A stretch of 6,018 nt of DNA from Bergeyella zoohelcum (GTDB taxonomy: Bacteria > Bacteroidota > Bacteroidia > Flavobacteriales > Weeksellaceae). The stretch is taken from assembly GCA_030523905.1 (NCBI GenBank), contig JAUNHO010000074.1:1-6018 (forward strand). Direction: 5' to 3'. Shown in pieces: positions 1 through 5,981 of this stretch. Numbering within the stretch: the stretch's first letter is position 1; each line of letters opens with the position of its first letter. A program made the translations under genes and the position numbers. The notes under the pieces were generated by a model. It worked only from the letters and a program-made list of their open reading frames with translations, ran no database searches and was not told the origin of the DNA.

Positions 1-639
1 AAATACCTTTTGATGAGGTTTAGGGTTTATCCTTGAAAGGAAATATTGTTTTTTTTCTTCCGTCAGAATTTTAGGGCATTTGGAAACCATAATAATATCT
101 GCCCGTTTGGCACCGCTACGGCTTTCCCTTAGGTTACCTGCTGGGAGTATAAAATCCTGAAAATACGGGTCGCTATAATCCGTCATTAGGATATTAAATC
201 CTGCTTTTATGGCTCTGTGTTGCATTGCATCATCTAATACAAGAACGCCCAAATCCATATCTTGAATCAGTTTTTTAGCTCCTGCTACTCGGTTTTCAGA
301 TACGCCAATTACGAATTTGTTTTTGAAGCGTTCAAAAAGTTGCATTGCCTCATCGCCTACGCTTTTGTAATTGCTTTCGTAATTCGTTACCATATAGCCT
401 TTCGTGAGTCTTCCGTAGCCTCTGGAAAGTACACCAGAGCGGTAGTTTTTGTGTAGAAGTTCTGCCAAATACATCACCATAGGAGATTTTCCGCTACCAC
501 CTACGGAGAGATTTCCCACGGAAATAATGGGTGTGCGGAATGCCGTAGATTTTAGAATCTTAAAGTCATAAAGCCAGTTTCTGACGCTTGTAACCAGCCC
601 ATAGACCAAGGCAAAAGGATAGAGATACCATCTTTTCAT
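1..639 (-). CDS. lpxK: Tetraacyldisaccharide 4'-kinase LpxK, 3' end cut off by window edge
   Basis: LpxK phosphorylates the 4' position of the tetraacyl disaccharide-1-phosphate to make lipid IVA, a late step of lipid A synthesis at the inner face of the inner membrane. The first 213 codons are present and open to the left edge; the family is usually about 330-350 residues, so roughly a third is missing. Visible marks: a hydrophobic N-terminal helix (about residues 4-18) that anchors this family to the membrane; the P-loop SVGNLSVGGSGKSP at 40-53 (lysine 51); SRGYGR at 72-77; GDEA at 95-98; the Mg-binding region DDAMQHR at 136-142 (the common form is DDGFQHR); LPAGNLRE at 165-172 (commonly LPAGPLRE); and RADIIMVSKCP at 179-189. 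The start codon at 639 places the P-loop at its usual distance. It lies 36 bases after the rnhA stop and has its own -7 box. Identification is firm; whether the gene is intact cannot be seen here. Confidence 0.95.
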   Translation of the reverse strand, partial: MKRWYLYPFALVYGLVTSVRNWLYDFKILKSTAFRTPIISVGNLSVGGSGKSPMVMYLAELLHKNYRSGVLSRGYGRLTKGYMVTNYESNYKSVGDEAMQLFERFKNKFVIGVSENRVAGAKKLIQDMDLGVLVLDDAMQHRAIKAGFNILMTDYSDPYFQDFILPAGNLRESRSGAKRADIIMVSKCPKILTEEKKQYFLSRINPKPHQKVF

Positions 640-645
640 AGGTTG

Positions 646-653
646 CAAAAATA
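646..653 (-). promoter_or_regulatory. Bacteroidetes -7 promoter box for lpxK
   Basis: Read on the minus strand the site is TATTTTTG, an exact match to TAnnTTTG. It ends 6 bases before the lpxK ATG and lies in the short rnhA-lpxK spacer. No TTG element is visible at the usual -33 distance, which would fall inside the end of rnhA. The position suggests lpxK can be transcribed independently of rnhA with almost no 5' leader. Activity is inferred from the motif and its placement. Confidence 0.5.
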
Positions 654-675
654 GGAAATAAATTTGAAGTTTTTG

Positions 676-1170
676 CTAATAATTCTCAGTAGAAAACAAA
701 CCCTCATCTGATTTTGAATTTTCAAAAAAACTATCCACTTGTAAGTTTTGTGATTTTGAGGCACTTACGGCAAGTTGGTCGCATTTTTCGTTTTCAAGAT
801 GCCCAGCGTGTCCTTTTATCCAATGGAAAATAGGGTTATGAAGCCTGAATAACGGATAAAACCTCTGCCATAAATCAGGGTTTTTCACACCTTTGAAATT
901 TTTTTTTATCCAACCATAAAGCCAGTTTTTGTTGATGGCATCGGCTACATATTTGCTATCGGTATAGATGTGGATGTCGTGTCCAGAGTTTTTGAGTTGC
1001 TCCAATGCCACGATGACCGCCAGTAGCTCCATTCGGTTATTGGTGGTTTTTCGGAAGCCTTGTGAAAAGGTTTTTTCATAATCCGTTCCGCTCACTCGCA
1101 TCAGCACACCGTAGCCTCCTTTTCCAGGGTTGCCACTACACGCTCCATCGGTATAAATTTCTATTTTCAT
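676..1170 (-). CDS. rnhA: Ribonuclease HI
   Basis: RNase HI cuts the RNA strand of RNA-DNA hybrids, removing R-loops and helping to clear RNA primers in the cytoplasm. The 164-residue product aligns by eye with the E. coli enzyme (155 residues). All catalytic residues are present: Asp8 in YTDGACSGNPG, Glu48 in NNRMEL, Asp71 in YTDSKY, His121 in KGHAGH and Asp131 in ENEKCDQLA. The basic handle region (about 84-101, ending KNPDLWQRF) is also present. The ATG at 1170 puts the first Asp at residue 8, as expected for the family. The last 20 or so residues (about 145-164, ending FSTENY) are a polar tail beyond the conserved fold. The gene follows dnaB after 63 bases in the same direction, and no convincing promoter is seen in that gap, so co-transcription with dnaB is likely. 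It looks complete and active. Confidence 0.97.
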   Translation of the reverse strand: MKIEIYTDGACSGNPGKGGYGVLMRVSGTDYEKTFSQGFRKTTNNRMELLAVIVALEQLKNSGHDIHIYTDSKYVADAINKNWLYGWIKKNFKGVKNPDLWQRFYPLFRLHNPIFHWIKGHAGHLENEKCDQLAVSASKSQNLQVDSFFENSKSDEGLFSTENY

Positions 1171-1233
1171 TTTTAGGATAAGTTCATAGTCATCAAACCT
1201 TTAATTCAGAATCAATAGACTTTGGAATAGATT

Positions 1234-2805
1234 TTAAAAAGGCATAGCATCATAATTATCATCGTCATTCATTGAAGAGCTGGAGACATTGTTTGGTAAG
1301 TCAAATGCAACACTAGGGGGTACGGTAGTTTTTACTGAATCGTAGCCATTTGGTTCGTTCATTTGCCCAAAACTAGAAGGCTGATAGCCGTAGTCATCTG
1401 ATGCGTTGAGGTCTTGAAATCTACCTAAATTTTTGATGAAAGAAAGCCTTACATCTGCGGTTGCTCCATTTCTATGCTTCGCAATGATGATTTCCGCTTG
1501 GTTTTCCGTGCTGGTTTTTTCGTTTTCGGGGTCATTGTCCCAATATTCTTCTTTGTAGTACTCTGGTCGGTAGATAAAAGACACAATATCAGCATCTTGC
1601 TCTATTGCCCCAGATTCCCTCAGGTCGGAGAGTTGTGGGCGTTTTATAGCTCTTGTTTCTACGGTTCTTGAAAGTTGCGAAAGGGCAATAACAGGCACAT
1701 TGAGTTCTTTGGCAATGGCTTTCAAGGAACGCGAAATGGTGGAGATTTCCTGCTCTCGGTTTCCGCCTTTGCCTGGTGCGGTCATTAGTTGGAGATAATC
1801 TACCATAATGATTTTCACGCCGTGTTGCATTACCAGTCTTCGGCATTTGGCACGGAAATCAAAGATGGAAAGCGATGGCGTTTCGTCTATATAAAGCGGA
1901 GCGTTTTCCAAATCGGAAAGATTGGAGAAGAGTCTTTGCCATTCCTCATCAGACATTTGTCCTTTACGGAGTTTTTCGGAAGAGATGCCCGTTTCGGAGG
2001 AAATCATTCTCATAATGAGCTGTACCGATGCCATCTCCAAAGAAAATAACGCCAAAGGTACCTTATGCTGAATACAAATATTACGAGCCATAGAAAGGAT
2101 AAACGCCGTTTTCCCCATCGCAGGACGAGCCGCAATGATAATAAGGTCAGAATTTTGCCAACCACCAGTCTCCTTATCCAAGGCAGTGAAACCAGATGGC
2201 ACCCCCGAAAGCCCTTCCTTGTCTTTCAGGCTTTTGATGTTTTCTATCGCTTGTTTCACTAGGGAACTAGCCGTGTCAAAGCCTTTTTTGATGTTGTTAT
2301 TGGTAATATCAAACAGAGATTGCTCGGCTTTATCTAGAAGTTCAAAAACATCGGTTTCCTCCTTGTAAGAATTTTCTATGATATTACCAGAAACATTGAT
2401 GAGGTTGCGTAGAATGTACTTTTCTACCACTATTCGGGCATAATATTCTATATGAGCAGAAGAACTCACGCCCATAGAAAGCTCTATGATGTACTGGTCG
2501 CCCCCAGCCAATGCCAGTTTTTGGGTCTTTTTCAGTTCCTGAATTACGGTCATTATGTCTATCGGCTCATTAGTTTCATAGAGTTTTAGGATAGCCGCAT
2601 AGATAATCTGATGGCGTGGGTCATAGAAGACCTGTTCGTTCAAAATCCCTACGATTTCGTCCAAACCTTTCTTATCAATCAATATAGTTCCGATGACAAG
2701 TTTTTCAAATTCTAGTGCATTAGGAGGCATTTTTCCTGCGGAAATAGAGAGTTCTTGCGTGAAATTTCTCTGTGCAGAAGCCGTTGTTTTATCTTGTTGT
2801 GCCAT
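1234..2805 (-). CDS. dnaB: Replicative DNA helicase DnaB
   Basis: DnaB is the hexameric 5'-3' helicase that unwinds the replication fork and engages primase. The 523-residue product has the N-terminal all-helical domain (about 28-130, starting PPNALEFEKLVIGTIL), a linker helix region (about 150-200) and the RecA-like ATPase domain (about 201-465). Motifs seen: Walker A ARPAMGKTA at 226-234 (lysine 232), SLEMA at 255-259, Walker B IIMVDYLQL at 332-340 (Asp336), SQLSR at 376-380, LRESGAIEQDAD at 395-406 and KHRNG at 443-447. No intein or frameshift interrupts it. After about residue 465 comes a low-complexity tail rich in Asn, Ser, Asp and Pro, ending DDDNYDAMPF, which is longer than in E. coli DnaB (471 residues). 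The gene has its own -7 box 4 bases before the ATG and is followed by rnhA. The start at 2805 fits both the promoter and the family length. Confidence 0.98.
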   Translation of the reverse strand: MAQQDKTTASAQRNFTQELSISAGKMPPNALEFEKLVIGTILIDKKGLDEIVGILNEQVFYDPRHQIIYAAILKLYETNEPIDIMTVIQELKKTQKLALAGGDQYIIELSMGVSSSAHIEYYARIVVEKYILRNLINVSGNIIENSYKEETDVFELLDKAEQSLFDITNNNIKKGFDTASSLVKQAIENIKSLKDKEGLSGVPSGFTALDKETGGWQNSDLIIIAARPAMGKTAFILSMARNICIQHKVPLALFSLEMASVQLIMRMISSETGISSEKLRKGQMSDEEWQRLFSNLSDLENAPLYIDETPSLSIFDFRAKCRRLVMQHGVKIIMVDYLQLMTAPGKGGNREQEISTISRSLKAIAKELNVPVIALSQLSRTVETRAIKRPQLSDLRESGAIEQDADIVSFIYRPEYYKEEYWDNDPENEKTSTENQAEIIIAKHRNGATADVRLSFIKNLGRFQDLNASDDYGYQPSSFGQMNEPNGYDSVKTTVPPSVAFDLPNNVSSSSMNDDDNYDAMPF

Positions 2806-2809
2806 AGTG

Positions 2810-2817
2810 CAAAGATA
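2810..2817 (-). promoter_or_regulatory. Bacteroidetes -7 promoter box for dnaB
   Basis: The minus-strand site is TATCTTTG, an exact TAnnTTTG match, followed by CACT and then the dnaB ATG. With transcription normally starting a few bases after this box, the mRNA would begin at or next to the start codon. No TTG is visible at the -33 distance. The rest of the 108-base gap back to the MFS stop codon is AT-rich, with no open frame and no convincing terminator. Confidence 0.6.
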
Positions 2818-2913
2818 GTGTTTTTATTGAATGATAGAGAAATAGTTTTTGGTTGATTTAGAGTTTAGGGAATAGAAAATAGAGCTAAGCCCCAATAAAC
2901 CAAACGCTAATTC

Positions 2914-4152
2914 CTAGTATTCCATTCTGCGTAGTCTTGGGAATTTTTTAGCCACGAAGAGAGCGATAAGGAGCGTCATTGTACCACCGAAAACCACCGA
3001 ACGAACCACACCTAAAAGTTTCGCTGCTAGTCCGCTCTCAAATTGCCCTAATTCATTACTAGACATTATGAAAATAGAATTGACACTCAAAACCCTACCA
3101 CGGATATGCTCTGGCGTTTTTAGTTGTACTATTGTCCCTCTGATGACTACCGAAATACCATCTAAAATCCCACTCAGTACCAAGAAAAAGAACGATAGCC
3201 AGTACCATTCGGACAAGCCAAAACCAATAATACACAGCCCAAAACCTGCCACGGCTACCAGTAGTATTTTCCCTTGATTTTTCCGTAAAGGGATAAAACT
3301 AAGCGTAACAATAATGAGAATAGCCCCAATATCCGAAGCCGCATTGAGAAAACCAAACCCCTGCGAACCTACATCTAAAATATCTCTTGCAAAGACAGGA
3401 ATCATCGCTACGGCACCCCCAAAAAGTACCGCAAACATATCCAAAAGCAAGGCTCCCAAAATCTCCCTTGTGCGGTAGATATAGGCGAGTCCCTCCTTCA
3501 TACTTTCCATTACTTTTAGTTTTTTACCCGTGTTTTCAGAATGATGCTGGTTGATAAACCAAAAGAAAAAAGAGGCGAAAAACATTTGCGAAACAATGAT
3601 GAATAAAGTCCCTGAAATTCCAAACCAATTGATGAAAAAGCCACCCAAGGCGTGTCCGCTCACCGATGCCGTAAGGAAAGTCGTTTGGTTGATGGTAATG
3701 GCGTGTGGAAGTTTTTCCAGACCTACTACTTTTGGAATCATTGATGGAATAAGCGGCCCAATGAAGGCTCTACAAATCCCTGTAAAAAAGATAGTTCCGT
3801 AGATAATATAGGTAATTTGCTGGTTGCTAACCGCCGTCAAATCCGTTTGATAAAAAGCCAATAGCCCCAGTAGTCCCACGAGAAATACATAGGCGTAATT
3901 TATCAGTAGTAAAAGGCTTTTTTTCTCCGTATTGTCTATAATATGCCCAGCGTAGAGGGCAGAACTCACGGCAGGGATAACCTCCGAAAGCCCTATTAAC
4001 CCTATCGCAAAAGGGTCTTTGGTAAGGTCATAAACCCACCAGCCAAGCAGGGTAGATAGCATTCTGAATGATAAAACCAAGAAGAATCTTCCCGTCATTA
4101 AATTCCTAAATTCGGTTATTTTTAGGGTTTGTAGTGGTTCGTATGATTTCAT
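2914..4152 (-). CDS. MFS transporter of the MFS_3 / EntS-like exporter type
   Basis: This 412-residue protein is a major facilitator superfamily permease of the inner membrane. About 12 hydrophobic segments can be picked out, for example near residues 22-42, 47-68, 80-101, 113-135, 180-200, 232-254, 274-287, 296-313, 318-338 and 385-401. The start (ITEFRNLMTGRFFLVLSFR), the loop PEHIRGRVLSVNSIF at 348-361 and the following S-N-E-L-G-Q segment resemble PF05977-type exporters related to enterobactin exporter EntS. The central cytoplasmic loop (about 201-230) is polar, as expected between the two six-helix halves. The substrate cannot be read from sequence; drug, siderophore or other small-molecule efflux are options. 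It stops 108 bases before dnaB and each gene has its own -7 box, so the pairing need not be functional. Start at 4152 is supported by the box ending 4 bases upstream. Confidence 0.85.
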   Translation of the reverse strand: MKSYEPLQTLKITEFRNLMTGRFFLVLSFRMLSTLLGWWVYDLTKDPFAIGLIGLSEVIPAVSSALYAGHIIDNTEKKSLLLLINYAYVFLVGLLGLLAFYQTDLTAVSNQQITYIIYGTIFFTGICRAFIGPLIPSMIPKVVGLEKLPHAITINQTTFLTASVSGHALGGFFINWFGISGTLFIIVSQMFFASFFFWFINQHHSENTGKKLKVMESMKEGLAYIYRTREILGALLLDMFAVLFGGAVAMIPVFARDILDVGSQGFGFLNAASDIGAILIIVTLSFIPLRKNQGKILLVAVAGFGLCIIGFGLSEWYWLSFFFLVLSGILDGISVVIRGTIVQLKTPEHIRGRVLSVNSIFIMSSNELGQFESGLAAKLLGVVRSVVFGGTMTLLIALFVAKKFPRLRRMEY

Positions 4153-4156
4153 TCGG

Positions 4157-4164
4157 CAAAGGTA
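4157..4164 (-). promoter_or_regulatory. Bacteroidetes -7 promoter box for the MFS gene
   Basis: The minus-strand site is TACCTTTG, an exact TAnnTTTG match, with CCGA between it and the ATG. The 4-base spacing equals that of dnaB and predicts a leaderless or near-leaderless transcript. A -33 TTG is not evident. It sits at one end of the AT-rich divergent spacer shared with the hydratase gene. Confidence 0.55.
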
Positions 4165-4241
4165 AGATTTTAATGGCTAAAACATTAAGGTTTAATTTTT
4201 TTTAATCAATAAATTTCTATGCCCTATATCTCTAAATTCGC

Positions 4242-4249
4242 TAAATTTG
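4242..4249 (+). promoter_or_regulatory. Bacteroidetes -7 promoter box for the hydratase gene
   Basis: The site TAAATTTG matches TAnnTTTG and ends 11 bases before the first ATG at 4261, or 23 bases before the second in-frame ATG at 4273. No clear -33 TTG is seen. With the MFS promoter it makes the 108-base spacer (4153-4260) a divergent promoter region; that spacer also contains a run of eight or more T residues around 4194-4203 and no open frame of note. Confidence 0.5.
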
Positions 4250-4260
4250 TGCCGTAGAAT

Positions 4261-5034
4261 ATGAAACTAAATATGGAGGCATTTGTACAGACAGAGATAA
4301 AGAATGGAGTGGCAGAAATCACATTCGGGACGGCAAAAAGCAATGCCTTGCCGATCGCTATTTTAGAGCAATTATCACAAACAATATATGCGGAAGCCCA
4401 AAAAGAAGAAGTGAAAATTATCCTTCTAAAATCCTACGGAGATAAGGCGTTTTGTGCAGGGGCTAGTTTTGATGAACTTTTAGAAATTCAAGATTTAGAA
4501 ACTTCTAAACGATTTTTCGGAGGCTTTGCAAAGGTACTCACAGCGATGCGTACCTGTGGGAAGATTATAGTGGTGCGTGTCCAGGGGAAAGTTACAGGCG
4601 GTGGGGTAGGCTTGGTCGCTGCGGCAGATTATTGTTTTGCTACGAAGCATTCTGCATTGGCTCTCACGGAACTCAATCTAGGGATTGGACCTTTCGTCAT
4701 TGGGCCGTATGTGGTACGGAAAATTGGTACAGCCGAATTTACAGCGATGGCTCTCGATACGCAGTTTCGCACCGCAGAATGGGCGGAAAGAAATCACCTT
4801 TATCAGTCCGTATCCGATGACATAGCAGAAATGGACGAAAAAATCACCGAGTTTCTATCTCAACTTTCTACTAAAAGCAAGGAGGCACTAGCCTTGATAA
4901 AAAAAGTATCTTGGGAAAATACTGACCATTTTTCTGACCTAATGCCCGAGCGAGTTATGATGAGTGCTTCTTTGGTTTTAGAAGAAACAGCGAAGAAAAA
5001 CATCACTGCGATTAAACAAAAATTGGGAAAATAG
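4261..5034 (+). CDS. Enoyl-CoA hydratase/isomerase family protein, LiuC-like
   Basis: This 257-residue protein belongs to the crotonase superfamily, which acts on acyl-CoA thioesters in the cytoplasm. The two oxyanion-hole regions are visible: KAFCAGASFDEL at 62-73 and KVTGGGVGLVAAADYCFA at 110-127. ALTELNLGIGP at 134-144 carries Glu137, which lines up with the second catalytic Glu of classical enoyl-CoA hydratase; the first catalytic Glu (in GGGxE) is replaced by Gly117. The combination GGGVGL plus the later GPYVVRKIG (148-156) recalls bacterial methylglutaconyl-CoA hydratases (LiuC, leucine breakdown), so that is the best guess, but isomerase or another acyl-CoA activity is possible. No other leucine-breakdown genes are nearby. 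Two in-frame ATGs (4261 and 4273) compete; the second gives a start closer to the family's usual N-terminus and leaves a longer A-rich leader. Its stop is 6 bases from that of convergent dtd. Confidence 0.85.
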   Translation: MKLNMEAFVQTEIKNGVAEITFGTAKSNALPIAILEQLSQTIYAEAQKEEVKIILLKSYGDKAFCAGASFDELLEIQDLETSKRFFGGFAKVLTAMRTCGKIIVVRVQGKVTGGGVGLVAAADYCFATKHSALALTELNLGIGPFVIGPYVVRKIGTAEFTAMALDTQFRTAEWAERNHLYQSVSDDIAEMDEKITEFLSQLSTKSKEALALIKKVSWENTDHFSDLMPERVMMSASLVLEETAKKNITAIKQKLGK

Positions 5035-5040
5035 ATACCG

Positions 5041-5490
5041 CTATGCTTTCGTTTTAGAATCCATTACTATGGTTACTGGTCCATCATTGGTGAGGGAGAC
5101 TTGCATATCTGCACCAAAGATGCCACTTTCGGTTTTTAGTCCAGACTTTGCGATTTCGGTTTTGAAATATTCAAATAGCGGAACGGCACTCTCTGGTTTC
5201 GCAGCCTTGATGAACGATGGGCGGTTGCCTTTCTTGTAATCGGCAATCAGGGTAAATTGGCTAATGCACAGAATCTCGCCCGAAACATCTAGTACCGAGC
5301 GGTTCATTTTACCATTTTCATCGGAGAAAATTCTCAGGTTTAGTAGTTTTTGTACTAGCCAATCGGCATCGGTTTTGGTATCGCTTTCATCAATTCCGAT
5401 GAGGAGCATCAGTCCTTTGGCAATCTCGCCGACTACCATTCCATCAACTTTTACATTGGCTTCGCTTACGCGTTGTATCACTATTTTCAT
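5041..5490 (-). CDS. dtd: D-aminoacyl-tRNA deacylase
   Basis: Dtd hydrolyses D-amino acids (and glycine) wrongly attached to tRNA, protecting translation from mischarging. The 149-residue length is normal for the homodimeric bacterial enzyme. Visible signatures: the N-terminal strand MKIVIQRVSEANVKVDG; SQFTL at 77-81, which includes the active-site Thr80; GNRPSF at 88-93; and the C-terminal FGADMQVSLTNDGPVTI, whose Gly137-Pro138 is the cross-subunit motif that selects against L-amino acids. The fold looks complete. The gene begins 18 bases after the stop of the upstream lipoprotein gene, so they probably share a transcript. No Shine-Dalgarno is present; the bases before the ATG are A-rich (GATAAA). 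It converges on the hydratase gene with almost no gap. Confidence 0.97.
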   Translation of the reverse strand: MKIVIQRVSEANVKVDGMVVGEIAKGLMLLIGIDESDTKTDADWLVQKLLNLRIFSDENGKMNRSVLDVSGEILCISQFTLIADYKKGNRPSFIKAAKPESAVPLFEYFKTEIAKSGLKTESGIFGADMQVSLTNDGPVTIVMDSKTKA

Positions 5491-5508
5491 TTTATCAAAG
5501 TTTTATGG

Positions 5509-5958
5509 TTAATAACTCACCACAATCGTATTCGTATTGGCATCAAAATAACAAGGGTAGGACTTTAAGGGCAAAGAGGCAACGGCATTCGGTTCCCCAG
5601 TGAGCAAAATCCATTTGGCATTGTCTTTTTTGCAAATCACATAAGGATATTCTACCATCAGAGTGGTCTCGTTATCGGGGCAGATGTGCGGTGCGTTTCG
5701 GTCGTAGGCACGGTAGCCACTATTGGTTTTCACTAGGATAAGCCCCCTAGTACCAGCTCCTTGTATATCCACATAAGTCCAGCCGTTGTTATTAAGGTTA
5801 TTGGCATAATTAAGGAACGAATTGAGCGAAATACTCACATTAATGGGTGCGCTAGGAAAGCAACTTACAGTGTCCTCTGTTCTACCACAGGAATTGAGTT
5901 GTAAAACGCTGAAAATTAATAAACTTAAAATACAGAGGTTTAATTTTATTTGTCTCAT
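5509..5958 (-). CDS. Small lipoprotein with a degenerate Rieske-like domain
   Basis: This 149-residue protein starts with MRQIKLN, a hydrophobic stretch (about 8-21) and the lipobox LNSC with Cys24 as lipidation site, so it should be exported and lipid-anchored. The C-terminal part (about 80-149) resembles a Rieske ferredoxin domain: GYRAYDRNAPHICPD, then VICKKDNAKWILLTGEP, then a closing strand region LPLKSYPCYFDANTNTIVVSY. The two cluster cysteines of a Rieske centre line up with Cys93 and Cys109 (15 residues between), but both histidine ligands (CxH and CxxH) are Asp here, Asp95 and Asp112. An iron-sulfur cluster of the normal type is therefore unlikely; a disulfide or purely structural role is more plausible. 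I recognise the general type from flavobacterial hypothetical lipoproteins but know of no function. The only in-frame ATG near the signal peptide is 5958. dtd follows 18 bases downstream. Confidence 0.8.
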   Translation of the reverse strand: MRQIKLNLCILSLLIFSVLQLNSCGRTEDTVSCFPSAPINVSISLNSFLNYANNLNNNGWTYVDIQGAGTRGLILVKTNSGYRAYDRNAPHICPDNETTLMVEYPYVICKKDNAKWILLTGEPNAVASLPLKSYPCYFDANTNTIVVSY

Positions 5959-5981
5959 ATTAAAATAATTTTATATCTTTG
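5950..5981 (+). promoter_or_regulatory. Full Bacteroidetes promoter pointing out of the window
   Basis: On the plus strand TTG at 5950-5952 is followed, after a 21-base AT-rich spacer, by TATCTTTG at 5974-5981. This is the only place in the window where both the -33 and -7 elements are recognisable. Transcription would start near 5985-5988 and run off the right edge. The 37 bases after the box contain no ATG, GTG or TTG, so the product begins beyond the window. The promoter overlaps the first codons and upstream region of the minus-strand lipoprotein gene, for which no own TAnnTTTG box is seen. Confidence 0.6.

Noticed and set aside
262..456. Plus-strand open frame of 64 codons
   Set aside because: It lies antisense inside lpxK, whose conserved motifs run straight through; no promoter or start context.
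1194..1203. Possible promoter box for rnhA, minus strand TAAAGGTTTG
   Set aside because: The TA and TTTG parts are four bases apart instead of two, and no -33 element is seen; too weak to call.
1474..2368. Several open frames on both strands within dnaB
   Set aside because: All overlap the intact, motif-complete dnaB frame and encode no recognisable protein.
2880..2913. Possible terminator after the MFS gene
   Set aside because: Only a short quasi-palindrome (GCTTAGC) is present, with no stable stem or following T-run.
3068..3802. Plus-strand open frames within the MFS gene
   Set aside because: Antisense shadows of a membrane-protein gene; translated products show no family features.
4194..4203. 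T-run in the divergent spacer as a terminator
   Set aside because: No stem precedes it and both flanking genes point away; it is better seen as AT-rich promoter-flanking DNA.
4632..4820. Second plus-strand frame within the hydratase gene
   Set aside because: Out-of-frame shadow of the conserved crotonase sequence.
5496..5505. Possible promoter box for dtd, minus strand TAAAACTTTG
   Set aside because: Same wrong four-base spacing; close linkage to the upstream lipoprotein gene makes co-transcription the simpler explanation, though the repeat of this variant is curious.
5264..5512. Plus-strand open frame opposite dtd
   Set aside because: Ser/Thr-rich shadow of dtd, which is complete on the other strand.
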